Assembly: GCA_036971475.1 (NCBI GenBank)
Contig: JBAIZL010000007.1
Span: forward strand, 32,787,002-32,851,001
Length of the DNA: 64,000 nt
Source: Prosapia bicincta
Taxonomy: Eukaryota; Arthropoda; Insecta; Hemiptera; Cercopidae
Reading direction: 5' to 3'
This document shows positions 1 to 7,595 of the stretch, piece by piece. A model generated the notes under the pieces. The model saw only the letters and a program-made list of their open reading frames with translations. It was not told the DNA's origin and did not search any database. Position numbers and translations under genes: made by a program. Numbering within the stretch: position 1 is the first letter of the stretch; every line of letters begins with the position of its first letter.

Positions 1-1469
1 GCTCCTATAATACTTATTATAGATCAATTCTAAGGGCACAATGCGAATCTATGGTCGATTGTGCGTTTATTATGCCTTTTAAATGAGAAATCCATTTTTT
101 GTAGAAATCGCAAAATCCATGAACTATAATTCATGCATTTTTTTTAGAGCAAACATATGACAATTGCCATAGCTCCTATAATACTTATTATAGATCAATT
201 CTAAGAGCACAATGCGAATCTATGGTCGACCTGCGTTTATTATGCCTTTTAAATGAGAAATCCATTTTTTGTAGAAATCGAAAAATCCATGAACTATAAT
301 TCATGCATTTTTTTTAGAGCAAATATATGACAATTGCCATAGCTCCTATAATACTTATTATAGATCAATTCTAAGAGCACAATGCGAATCTATGGTCGAT
401 TCTGCGTTTATTATGCCATATAAATGAGAAATCCATTTTTTGTAGAAATCGCAAAATCCATGAACTATAATTCATGCATTTTTTTATAGAAAATATATGA
501 CAATTGCGATAGCTCCTATAATACTTATTATAGATCAATTCTAAGAGCACAATGCGAATCTATGGTCGATTCTGCGATTATTATGCCTTTTAAATGAGAA
601 ATCCATTTTTTGTAGAAATCGCAAAATCCATGAACTATAATTCATGCATTTTTTTTAGAGCAAATATATGACAATTGCCATAGCTCCTATAATACTTACT
701 ATAGATCAATTCTAAGGGCACAATGCGAATCTATGGTCGATTCTGCGTTTATTATGCCTTTTAAATGAGAAATCCATTTTTTGTAGAAATCGCAAAATCC
801 ATGAAATATAATTCATGCATTTTTTTTAGAGCAAATATATGACAATTGCCATAGCTCCTATAATACTTATTATAGATCAATTCTAAGAGCACAATGCGAA
901 TCTATGGTCGATTCTGCGTTTATTATGCCTTTTAAATGAGAAATCCATTTTTTGTAGAAATCGAAAAATCCATGAACTATTTTTCATGCATTTTTTTTAG
1001 AGCAAATATGTGACAATTGCCATAGCTCCTATAATACTTATTATAGATCAATTCTAAGAGCACAATGCGAATCTATGGTCGATTCTGCGTTTATTATGCC
1101 TTTTAAATGAGAAATCCATTTTTTGTAGAAATCGCAAAATCCATGAACTATAATTCATGCATTTTTTTTAGAGCAAATATATGACAATTGCCATAGCTCC
1201 TATATTACTTATTATAGATCAATTCTAGGGGCACAATGCGAATCTATGGTCTATTCTGCGTTTATTATGCCTTTTAAATGAGAAATCCATTTTTTGTAGA
1301 AATCGCAAAATCCATAAACTATAATTCATGCATTTTTTTTAGAGCAAATATATGACAATTGCCATAGCTCCTATAATACTTATTATAGATCAATTCTAAG
1401 GGCACAATGCGAATCTATGGTCGATTGTGCGTTTATTATGCCTTTTAAATGAGAAATCCATTTTTTGTA
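1..1469. repeat. 171-bp satellite array, left flank (8-mer HOR)
   Basis: About 8.6 tandem AT-rich monomers of 170-171 bp; monomer starts (GCTCCTATAA) fall at 1, 172 and 342. Diagnostic variants return after eight monomers: the GATTGTGCG variant sits at 57 and again at 1423, giving a higher-order period of 1,366 bp. The GTCGACCTGCG variant, one base shorter than the usual GTCGATTCTGCG, marks the second monomer. The array is cut at 1469 by the inserted element and resumes in register at 13864. No gene is present; short open frames here are by-products of the repeat. Confidence 0.97.
1464..1469. repeat. Target-site duplication, left copy (TTTGTA)
   Basis: The six bases directly before the element terminus AGTAGAACTGGG are TTTGTA, repeated directly after the other terminus at 13864-13869. 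An uninterrupted monomer reads CCATTTTTTGTAGAAATCGC here, so exactly one copy is pre-insertion sequence. One terminal base is ambiguous: a one-base longer inverted repeat with a shorter duplication also fits, but 6 bp is the longest consistent duplication. Confidence 0.9.
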
Positions 1470-1507
1470 AGTAGAACTGGGCATAGAATAGGACAGCCAC
1501 CCCTAAA

Positions 1508-1945
1508 CTCGGCCGCTACGTAACCTAGGACTATAGGGGTAGTTTTGGATGATGCTCAAGGTCATCCCGACCTTGACCCCAGACCAAGGGGTGGTTTCGA
1601 CCACGTTCAGGGGGGGTAGGGGGTAGTTTTTCGAAAAAAAAAAAAAAAATCGGCCGCTACGTAACCTAGGACTATAGGGGTAGCTTCGGATGATGCGGGC
1701 GGACGTCGTGACCCTGACCGTAGCTTTGGGGGTGGTTTCGACCACGTTTAGAGGGGTAGGGGGTAGTTTTTCGAAAAAAATTTTTTTCCAACACACTGAC
1801 CCAAGCCAGCCAAAATGGATCAAACCTAACCTAACCTACGTGTTGGGGGTGACCTCGGCTACGTTCAGGACCATACGCGGGGGATGCTCCGGGGGTGGAT
1901 TGGGGGTGGGGGGTAGTTTTCGAAAAAAAATTTGGAAAAACGTGC
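1508..1945 (+). repeat. Terminal ~140-bp repeat block, left arm
   Basis: Three diverging copies of a G-rich, roughly 140-bp unit. The first two open with the same CGGCCGCTACGTAACCTAGG module followed by a TATAGGGGTAG stretch (about 1509 and 1650). Each unit includes a GTGGTTTCGACCACGTT dyad (replaced by a variant in the third) and ends in GGGGGTAGTTTTTCG plus an A-tract. It is immediately subterminal, the position where many DNA transposons keep transposase-binding repeats, but nothing here proves that role. Confidence 0.8.
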
Positions 1946-1997
1946 CTTGACCGATAGGGTGAGTCTAGAGTGTATTATTGCGTCGGTAGGGGTAGTT

Positions 1998-2350
1998 TCA
2001 CCTAGGGGTAGTTTTTGAATAAAATACGAAAATGCCGAAAATCGAACGGTTTGATCGAATGGCTGTATGGGATATGTCTAGAGTCCAATAAGGAACGCTG
2101 CGGGGGTGGTTTACCTAGGGGTAGTTTTTACAAAAAATATGAAATTGCCAAAAATCGATCGGTTGGACCAACAGACAGTACGGGATACGTGTAGAGTCAA
2201 GTACGGGCTGCTGAGGGGGCTGTTTCACCTAGGGGTAGTTTTTAAAAAAAATACGAAATTGCCAAAAATCGATCGGTTGGATCAAATGACCGTACGGGAT
2301 ATGTGTAGAGTCTATTATGGACCAATGCGGGGGTGGTTTCACCTGTGGGT
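1998..2350 (+). repeat. ~114-bp tandem repeat block, left arm
   Basis: Three copies plus a partial fourth begin with ACCTAGGGGTAGTTTTT or a variant at about 1998, 2113, 2228 and 2341. Each copy contains an ATTGCCAAAAATCGATCGGTT-type segment and a GGGATATGTGTAGAGTC-type segment. The near-114-bp period is a multiple of three, so it keeps a 104-codon frame open across copies; this looks like repeat structure rather than a protein gene. Confidence 0.8.
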
Positions 2351-2378
2351 TGTCTTCAGAATGCCAAAAATAATAGGC

Positions 2379-2512
2379 GGAATAGCTCCGGTGGAGGGGG
2401 TAACTTTTGGAAAGACTTAATGGTTATCTGAAGTAAGGCCTCTTAGGTAGTGTAACCCAGGAATAGCTCCGGTGGAGGGGTAACTTTTGGAAAGACTTAA
2501 TGGTTACCTGAT
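2379..2512 (+). repeat. Short direct duplication in left arm
   Basis: A roughly 53-bp segment (GGAATAGCTCCGGTGGAGGG through AAAGACTTAATGGTT) occurs at 2379-2432 and again at 2460-2512 with only small differences. The two copies are separated by a short linker ending in TAACCCAGG, a phrase typical of the neighbouring GGTAAAGC minisatellite. Confidence 0.8.
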
Positions 2513-2752
2513 GACGTATCAGCGCTCGAGCAACTCTATGCAAGTAGTAGTAGGCTCACCCTAACTATAGTGGTCTACCCAAAATGAATCGGGTGATGAG
2601 GGGCCCAGGGTAAACGACTGCCAAACTCAAAATTTGTCTATCCTACTAAATTAATAAACAATACACTCAGCCTATAAGTAAAGCTACACAAGAGCAGGGC
2701 TAGGATGATTGCTATACCAACTACCAAGACAAATACCCCAACCAAGTCCTAA
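2509..2752 (+). repeat. Modules X and Y, first copies (left arm)
   Basis: Module X (about 2509-2665) holds a GACGTATCAGCGCTCGAGC segment and ends near AAAATTTGTCTATCCTAC. A diverged second copy lies at about 3765-3877. Module Y (about 2664-2752), with AAGTAAAGCTACACAAGAGC and CCAAGACAAATACC, returns at about 3213-3306. The arm was therefore built by successive segmental duplications. No gene is visible. Confidence 0.65.
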
Positions 2753-3240
2753 GTAAAGCTACCACAGAGTTAGACCTTAGGTAAAGCTAACACGGAGCAA
2801 AGCCTCGTGTAAAAGCTATCCCGAAGCCAAGCCCTAGGTAAAGTAACCCAGGAACTAGACCTCCGGTAAAGCTACCACGGAGTTAAACCTTAGGTAAAGC
2901 TAACACGGAGCAAAGCCTCGGGTAAAAGCTATCCCGAAGTCATGCCCTAGGTAAAATAACCCAGGAACCAGACCATCGGTAAAGCTACCATGGAGTCGGG
3001 GCCTAGGTAAAGTAACCCAGGAACCAGACCATCGGTAAAGCTACCACGGAGTTAAACCTTAGGTAAAGCTAACACGGAGCAAAGCCTCGTGTAAAAGCTA
3101 TCCCGAAGCCTTGCCCTAGGTAAAGTAACCCAGGAACCAGACCATCGGTAAAGCTACCACGGAGTCGGGGCCTAGGTAAAGCCTCCTCGGAGCAAGACTT
3201 TAGGTGAAGCAGTCAGCCCTTAAGTAAAGCTGCCCAAGAG
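2745..3240 (+). repeat. GGTAAAGC minisatellite, left arm
   Basis: Tandem units of about 27-30 bp share a GGTAAAGCTA core followed by variants such as ACACGGAG, CCACGGAG or TCCCGAAG. Four unit types alternate (with GTAAAAGCTATCCCGAAG and GTAAAGTAACCCAGGAAC), making a higher-order unit of about 113 bp repeated several times. Related units recur at the inner ends of both arms and in the core, so one minisatellite family seeded several parts of the element. Confidence 0.85.
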
Positions 3241-3306
3241 TCGGGCCTTAGGATGGATGCTATATCAAATACAGCCTCTCGACCAAGACAAATACCTCCA
3301 CCAAGT

Positions 3307-3650
3307 CGTGGTGAGCGTTCAGCCCCTACAGAGTATGGGCCTAGGTTAAAACCACCCCGAAGCCGGGCCCTAGCTAGAGACACCCTGGAGAAAGGCCTGA
3401 GGCAAATTCACACTAGAGCAAGTGGGGGGTTGATTGCCAAAAATGATCGACCAATCACAACACAGGGGCCCTGTAGGTCCACGCAAACGGTCGCTGTAAG
3501 ACGGAAAGGCTTATATACAGCGTTAAACCAATATATATGATAGCCCACATAATGTGTTAAACAAATATGTAAGCCTACATACATACTATGCTAGGCCAAC
3601 ATACATGGGCCTACTATGTTTGTAAACCACAGGCCAAACCCTTATGACCT
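3307..3650 (+). other. Non-coding stretch with a weak promoter-like arrangement
   Basis: This interval starts with decayed minisatellite units and then becomes single-copy within the arm. It has a CCAAT at 3451-3455 and a TATATA at 3513-3518, about 60 bp apart and pointing toward the core. No convincing reading frame follows, so a non-coding transcript or chance are both possible. From about 3540 it runs into short repeats of the type ACATACATACTATGCTA. The mirror copy lies at 11683-12026. Confidence 0.35.
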
Positions 3651-3752
3651 GAGCTATTTTCACCTCTTCTATCAGGTTGATCCTGGCAACCGTATAATAT
3701 GGGAGGTACTATATGGTACATCTACCAATGCATAACCTATCAAGCCCACGTA
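3651..3752 (+). repeat. ~100-bp duplicated module, copy 1 (left arm)
   Basis: The segment running from CTGAGCTATTTTCACCTC through CCTGGCAACCGTATAATA to GTACTATATGGTA and CTATCAAGCCCACG has a diverged direct copy at 4427-4526. Because of the arm symmetry there are four copies in the element. It contains no open frame that is maintained between copies. Confidence 0.8.
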
Positions 3753-3764
3753 AAGGTTTAATAT

Positions 3765-4426
3765 ATTTGACGACGTATCGGCGTTCGAGCGACTCAGGTA
3801 TTAGGCCCTCCATAACTAGAGGGGGCAAGGGTTATGATTGTCAAAATTTGTCTATGCTACAAAATAATAAACAAAGCAATAAAGCCCCGTCGTTTCAGGG
3901 AATACGCTTGACCGTGTGTTAGACATGTACAGACATGCAGAGATAACGCATTATCTAAAAACCGCAACGGCTGCCGGCGACCACTATAGCAGGCATAAAA
4001 ACCCGCACGGCTGTGTCGTTGTGAATTTAGGCACGTGTTTATGTTTTGATTACTGTATCAAATTACTGTGTACTGTCGGCATACCAAGGCCTACATATAT
4101 ATAATCAGAAATCAGTGTAAATAATCAAATAGCCTCAATGGACATCTCCTATAGCTGTAAATGTATCTAGATATAAAGGTATATATGGAGAAACACTAAT
4201 AATGAGGCCTATCACAAAACGTGAATAAATATATGTTATAAAACGATGCTAAGTCAACATGCAAGCTATCATACATGGGCTTGTTAAGCCTACATACATG
4301 ATGGTACACATAATGTGTTAAACAAACATGCGTGTAAACCTGCATACTATGCCTAGCCGACTTACATGAACCCCTAAATGTGCCCACTATGTCGGTAAAC
4401 CACTGGCCAGGGCCTATATGATCTGA
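3765..4426 (+). other. Non-coding arm DNA with module X copy 2 and short AT repeats
   Basis: The first 110 bases repeat module X of 2509-2665. The rest includes a G+C-rich patch (3960-4030), then AT-rich sequence with repeated phrases such as TACATACATGATGG and GTTAAACAAACATGCGTGTAAACC that recur further inward. Short frames of 62-69 codons exist, but they show no motif and lie in repeats. I see no gene here. Confidence 0.6.
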
Positions 4427-4526
4427 GCTAGTTTCACCTCGTCTATCAGGTAGAACCTGGCAACTGTATAATACGGGAAGTACTATATGGTATAGCTAAC
4501 AATGCTAACCTATCACGCCCATGACG
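4427..4526 (+). repeat. ~100-bp duplicated module, copy 2 (left arm)
   Basis: Diverged direct copy of 3651-3752. It keeps TTTCACCTCGTCTATCAGGT, CCTGGCAACTGTATAATA and GTACTATATGGTA, followed by CTATCACGCCCATG. The conserved part is continuous across about 100 bases, so it is a real duplication and not a chance match. Confidence 0.8.
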
Positions 4527-4559
4527 GTCAACAAATATTACAATATAATTTAAAAAAGT

Positions 4560-4800
4560 TACGCAACCTATATACATACAATGCTAACCAATATAGGCAT
4601 ATATACTATGTTAAACCAGCATGCAATATACTCTAAATAGCCATATATACGCTATTAAACAAATATGCGTGTAAACCTACATAAATACCACGCCGGGCCA
4701 ACATCTATGCTATCATAGATAGGCGTATATACTATGTTAGGTCTACATACTGCGTTAAACAAACATGTGTGTAAGCCCGCATGCATATTATGCTAAATCG
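4560..4800 (+). repeat. AT-rich TATACTATGTTAAACCA repeat cluster, left arm
   Basis: Repeated phrases TATATACTATGTTAAACCAG, CGCTATTAAACAAATATGCG and GTGTAAACCTACATAAATA alternate. The corresponding part of the right arm has one additional 181-bp unit of this cluster, the only length difference between the two arms. No gene is visible. Confidence 0.75.
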
Positions 4801-5660
4801 ACAAGGGCCAACAAATTATATCCAATGCATAGTTTAGCTAATGGTTATCACACAGTAGCCTGACTACAACTTGCCCACATAATACCTGATACATAGCTAG
4901 ACTAATCATTAACACATAGTATCCGAAGCGTAGCCCGACGAAGGGTTAACATATAGTATCCGATAAGTAGCTTGAGAATGCCCCAACACATAATATCCGG
5001 TGCATAGCCTCGCTAATGGTTAGCACATAGTAGCCGATGTTGATCCTGGCAGTGGAATATCCGTTGTGTAGCCTGACTAAAGGGTAACATAGCTAGGCTA
5101 ATGATTAACATAAAGTATCCAATGCATGGCTTGGGTAATGTATATAGTTAGCCTACATTCTGTGTTATCTGTGTAAACCCACATACTATGCTAAGCTGGT
5201 TATCCATAGACACAAATCTATGGTGACGCAAGAGTAACCAGCACCCTGACAACAGATACCTAGCATGATCATAGCCTACATTGCCTGATAACAGATACCT
5301 AGCCTGACCATAGCCTACATAGCTAGACAAAAGATACATAACTAGACAATAGATACCTAGCCTGACAACAGACACCAATCCTGGAATCAAATACATAGCC
5401 CGACAAACGATGCATAGCCCGACAAGGGCTAGCACATAGTATCCGAGGTATAGATTGACTAACGGTTAACACATGGTATCCAAAGCATAGCTAGGCTAGT
5501 GAATAACTAGTGGTTAGTTTGACTATGGTTAACACACACAGTGTCCGATGCATAGCTTAGCTAATGGATAACACATAGTAACCTATGCTTAGCCTGACTT
5601 AGCCTAACACATAGTATCCGACGAACGGCTCAACTAAGGCTAACACACAGTATCCGGATC
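4800..5660 (+). repeat. ACATAGTATCCGA(T/A)GCATAGC minisatellite region, left arm
   Basis: Many irregular units of about 40-50 bp share AACACATAGTATCCGA and TGCATAGCCTGACTAA-like phrases. A sub-cluster at 5220-5420 repeats AGATACCTAGCCTGACAA at closer spacing. A 95-codon frame crosses this region on the minus strand in this arm (5148-5435), but its predicted protein is itself repetitive and low in information, so I do not call it a gene. Confidence 0.75.
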
Positions 5661-6028
5661 GAATATGACGTCATCCAGGGCGGAGACGGAGGCTATGTTG
5701 ATACCGTGATGGCCAGTGTAGGCTAGATCAAATAACCAAACCACTGCCTTACGCTAAGTTTAACCAACCAACATACGCGAAGTTCAAACGAACAACATTG
5801 ACACCAAGTCCAAATAGGCTATGGTTAGTGAAGGCTAGATCAGCTAATCAACGTTGAAAAACCTACGCTAATCAACCAGCAAACTGACACCTGGTTCAAA
5901 CGGGCCTATGGTTAGTGAAGGCACCGGCAAAAGCCCTAGGTCTTAGACATAGCTACCAACGCTTACCAAAATAGCTATGCAGAAACCGTCAAGGCCTGTC
6001 TAGGTATGTTGTATCATTTACAGCATAC
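5661..6028 (+). other. Inner arm, mostly single-copy, with CRE-like site
   Basis: Less repetitive DNA with two related segments (GTTAGTGAAGGC phrases near 5823 and 5911; CAAATAGGCTATGG and CAAACGGGCCTATGG). A perfect TGACGTCA lies at 5666-5673. No open frame of interest was seen on either strand. Confidence 0.55.
5666..5673. promoter_or_regulatory. TGACGTCA (CRE/ATF-type palindrome), left arm
   Basis: Perfect 8-bp CRE palindrome, a known CREB/ATF binding sequence. The mirror copy is at 9479-9486, and a third, independent copy lies between the two genes at 7322-7329. Whether this arm copy works is unknown. Confidence 0.35.
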
Positions 6029-6130
6029 TAACTAAGGTAAAGCTACCTTTGAGGTAGGCCCTAGGTAAAGCTACCTTTGAGGTAGGCCTTAGGTAAAACC
6101 ACCTTGAGGTCTTAGGTAAAGCTAGCTTAG
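6029..6130 (+). repeat. GGTAAAGC minisatellite at the arm/core boundary, left
   Basis: Three to four units of the AGGTAAAGCTACCTTTGAGGT type cross the end of the inverted repeat at 6075. Beyond 6075 the left units (CTTTGAGGTAGGCC) no longer match the right units (CTGGAGTCAGGTC), although they belong to the same family. The arm identity therefore ends within a repeat tract. Confidence 0.8.
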
Positions 6131-6536
6131 AGAAGGGCCCGTGTTTTGCCCTAATCAGATTTTAACGCACCTTAACGACAGTTTACATTTCTGTTAGATT
6201 TAGCATGAGTTTACATGTTTTTGCGAAGTTATATTTAACCTAAATTACGCCGGGTGATTGGAATTTTTACAGAGATATGTCTAAGCTAGTGTTAAACTTG
6301 TCTAGAGGCTGAGTTTACTAGATATCTAGTAATGTGTCTCGTGCGGGTTGCGACCTGTCAAACAGATTGTAATGTGTATAATGCAGCTGTAACTAGATTT
6401 AACACTGAATGTTTAATTTGGTTATTGTTCAAATCACATTATTATCAAGACACTAGTACTTATCCTATGTTGACCTCTACCTATATAGTTTGTTTTAGGA
6501 GTTTCAATAAGTACAAACACGTTTAAACAAAATCAT
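6131..6536. other. Single-copy non-coding DNA downstream of the IAP gene
   Basis: About 400 bases of AT-rich unique sequence beyond the IAP poly(A) signal. A 64-codon open frame at 6332-6526 shows no motif and nothing supports it as a gene. No repeats, promoter elements or RNA gene were recognised. Confidence 0.5.
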
Positions 6537-6542
6537 TTTATT
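6537..6542 (-). terminator. Poly(A) signal of the IAP gene (AATAAA)
   Basis: AATAAA on the minus strand, about 30 nt past the IAP stop codon. This is the expected position for a compact 3' UTR. Confidence 0.75.
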
Positions 6543-6570
6543 GATCACATAGTAGTATTATTTACATTAG

Positions 6571-6598
6571 GCTACGATAGATATACTCTTATCGTAGC
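6571..6598. other. Inverted repeat at the 3' end of the IAP coding region
   Basis: GCTACGATA at 6571-6579 and its exact reverse complement TATCGTAGC at 6590-6598 could form a 9-bp stem with a 10-nt loop. It overlaps the stop codon and the last codons of the IAP gene. It could be an RNA structure in the mRNA or a side effect of the coding sequence. Confidence 0.5.
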
Positions 6599-7108
6599 GG
6601 ATGTCCGCACTCTGCATATGCTACACTCTTGAAGGTTCAATGCACACCCCAGACAGGCAAACACATGTCCGCACGGTAGAAGGGCAACCTGTATTTCTTC
6701 GATACAGCAAATCTTGCACAGCGTACGATCATTCTGATTGTTTACACCGTCATCGTCGTCCGAGTAGTCTTCATCGTCTGTTGTACAGATGTCTTCCCCC
6801 ATCTGTGCCTGTTTAGCACATATACCCACTATGTATTTACATTTAGGAAACCACTTTGCATGTTCCTGTAACGGATCATCATTCGCTGACCAATCTTTAA
6901 GGCCTCCGGCGCATGTAAAGCACAATGTTTGATCTTCTGGGCCGGTGTAAAAGAATCCCGCTTCGCTGAGACGCTCGGGGTTGACAGTATCGTTTGACAC
7001 TCCTTTCCAAGTACGAAACGATCTTAATCTACGACGATACGGTGATAGTTTGGGGAAGGCTTTCTTCTCGATTGTGAGAGTGTCTGTCCAGTAGTAGACA
7101 CCTACCAT
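6572..7108 (-). CDS. BIR-RING inhibitor-of-apoptosis protein (IAP), 178 aa, single exon
   Basis: Complete intronless gene. One BIR domain (about residues 25-92) begins with RRLRSFRTW and has GFFYTG, the zinc ligands Cys63, Cys66, His83 and Cys90, and the GGLKDW...DP..EHAKWFP signature of a type II BIR with a peptide-binding groove. An acidic linker (109-120) follows. The C-terminal RING (131-165) has all eight ligands: Cys131, Cys134, Cys146, His148, Cys152, Cys155, Cys162 and Cys165. The protein ends in a short hydrophobic tail (RVYLS) like the one IAP RINGs use for dimerisation. IAPs bind caspases or IAP antagonists through the BIR and act as E3 ubiquitin ligases through the RING, in the cytosol; that role here is inferred from family. 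The start at 7108 is the first ATG after a TATA/initiator pair. One BIR plus one RING resembles compact viral and invertebrate IAPs. It is divergent from the spliced RING-like gene and looks intact. Confidence 0.93.
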   Translation of the reverse strand: MVGVYYWTDTLTIEKKAFPKLSPYRRRLRSFRTWKGVSNDTVNPERLSEAGFFYTGPEDQTLCFTCAGGLKDWSANDDPLQEHAKWFPKCKYIVGICAKQAQMGEDICTTDDEDYSDDDDGVNNQNDRTLCKICCIEEIQVALLPCGHVFACLGCALNLQECSICRVRTSATIRVYLS

Positions 7109-7114
7109 GCTGTT

Positions 7115-7150
7115 GTCTGAGGACTTGGGTCTGTGCTGTCCGTACTTATA
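7115..7150 (-). promoter_or_regulatory. IAP core promoter: TATA box and initiator
   Basis: On the minus strand TATAAG (7150-7145) lies about 32 nt before the A of a TCAGAC initiator-like sequence (7120-7115). This predicts transcription starting near 7118 and a 5' leader of only about 10 nt before the ATG at 7108. The spacing is what is expected for TATA-Inr promoters in animals. Confidence 0.65.
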
Positions 7151-7520
7151 TTGTTGGTTAGGGGATGATTACGTCAAGGTTGATCAGAGGCATGTTGAAC
7201 TCGTTCAGATTTATGCTCAGCAATAGGCCGATTTCTCCTGCAGATGGACTAGTGTTATGGCAAGCAACAGTTAAACCTATACAGATGACCGTCCGGACGC
7301 CATCTTGACAGACATTTTGTTTGACGTCATTTGCTGCGGTTATGTTGATATCGCGGTCATAACAGTATTAATGTATAGGTTTTAAAGAAGCATTGTCGAG
7401 CTCTGTGAGTATGATCTACACCTGCAATGAAACGTTACTCTATTACCGTCGGTCATAGAGGTAATTATATACCGTTTTTCGGCTTGTGATGAGCAATTAC
7501 GCGGGGAGGGGTGAAGTAGG
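7151..7520. promoter_or_regulatory. Shared divergent regulatory region between the two genes
   Basis: This interval separates the two core promoters and has no reading frame. It contains a perfect CGTCCGGACG palindrome (7290-7299), overlapped by GACGCCATCTT (7296-7306), whose complement AAGATGGCGTC matches the known YY1/Pleiohomeotic consensus. A TGACGTCA CRE palindrome (7322-7329) follows, and a half-site TTACGTCA lies near 7170. The clustering within 40 bp suggests a common enhancer for both genes, but this is inference from motifs. Confidence 0.5.
7322..7329. promoter_or_regulatory. TGACGTCA (CRE/ATF-type palindrome) in the core
   Basis: Perfect 8-bp CRE palindrome roughly midway between the two divergent start codons. 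CREB/ATF factors bind this sequence and respond to cAMP or stress. The other two copies in the element are in the arms, at mirror positions. Confidence 0.5.
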
Positions 7521-7557
7521 TATATATGCCGGGAATTTCATACAGAGAGCACCAGTC
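7521..7557 (+). promoter_or_regulatory. RING-like gene core promoter: TATA box and initiator
   Basis: TATATAT at 7521-7527 lies about 33 nt before the A of CCAGTC (7552-7557), an initiator-like sequence. Transcription would begin near 7554, giving a leader of about 42 nt before the ATG at 7596. No other ATG occurs in that leader. Confidence 0.6.
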
Positions 7558-7595
7558 TCCAACGCTTTTTGCAATTAAGTGTCTTAAGATTAACG

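Larger units (their letters stand above)
1470..6075 (+). repeat. Left terminal inverted arm (4,606 bp)
   Basis: This is the reverse complement of 9077-13863. Positions map as 15333 minus x in the outer part and 15152 minus x in the inner part, the step of 181 coming from one extra repeat unit in the right arm. By eye only a few substitutions separate the arms, for example at 3876, at 4654 and two near 4790. The arm holds minisatellites and nested duplications, described separately, and no supportable gene. The match ends inside a GGTAAAGC-type minisatellite at 6075. Confidence 0.95.

Noticed and set aside
1825..1837. CCTAACCTAACCT, resembling the arthropod TTAGG telomere repeat
   Set aside because: Only about two and a half units, mirrored once by arm symmetry. 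Too short to indicate telomeric DNA or the host group.
2106..2420. 104-codon frame with a repeated LPKIDRLDQ phrase
   Set aside because: The repetition comes from a DNA tandem period near 114 bp, a multiple of three. No start or promoter context and no domain support a protein.
1503..5435. Open frames of 62-106 codons in the left arm, repeated as mirror images in the right arm
   Set aside because: They lie in minisatellites or low-complexity DNA, show no domain motif, and their mirrored presence follows from arm identity rather than from coding selection.
6332..6526. 64-codon frame on the plus strand near the IAP gene
   Set aside because: No recognisable motif, no poly(A) signal or promoter assigned to it, and it lies in the downstream region of the IAP gene.
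6601..6816. 71-codon plus-strand frame opposite the IAP
   Set aside because: It lies entirely antisense to the IAP RING and linker and is a shadow of that coding sequence.
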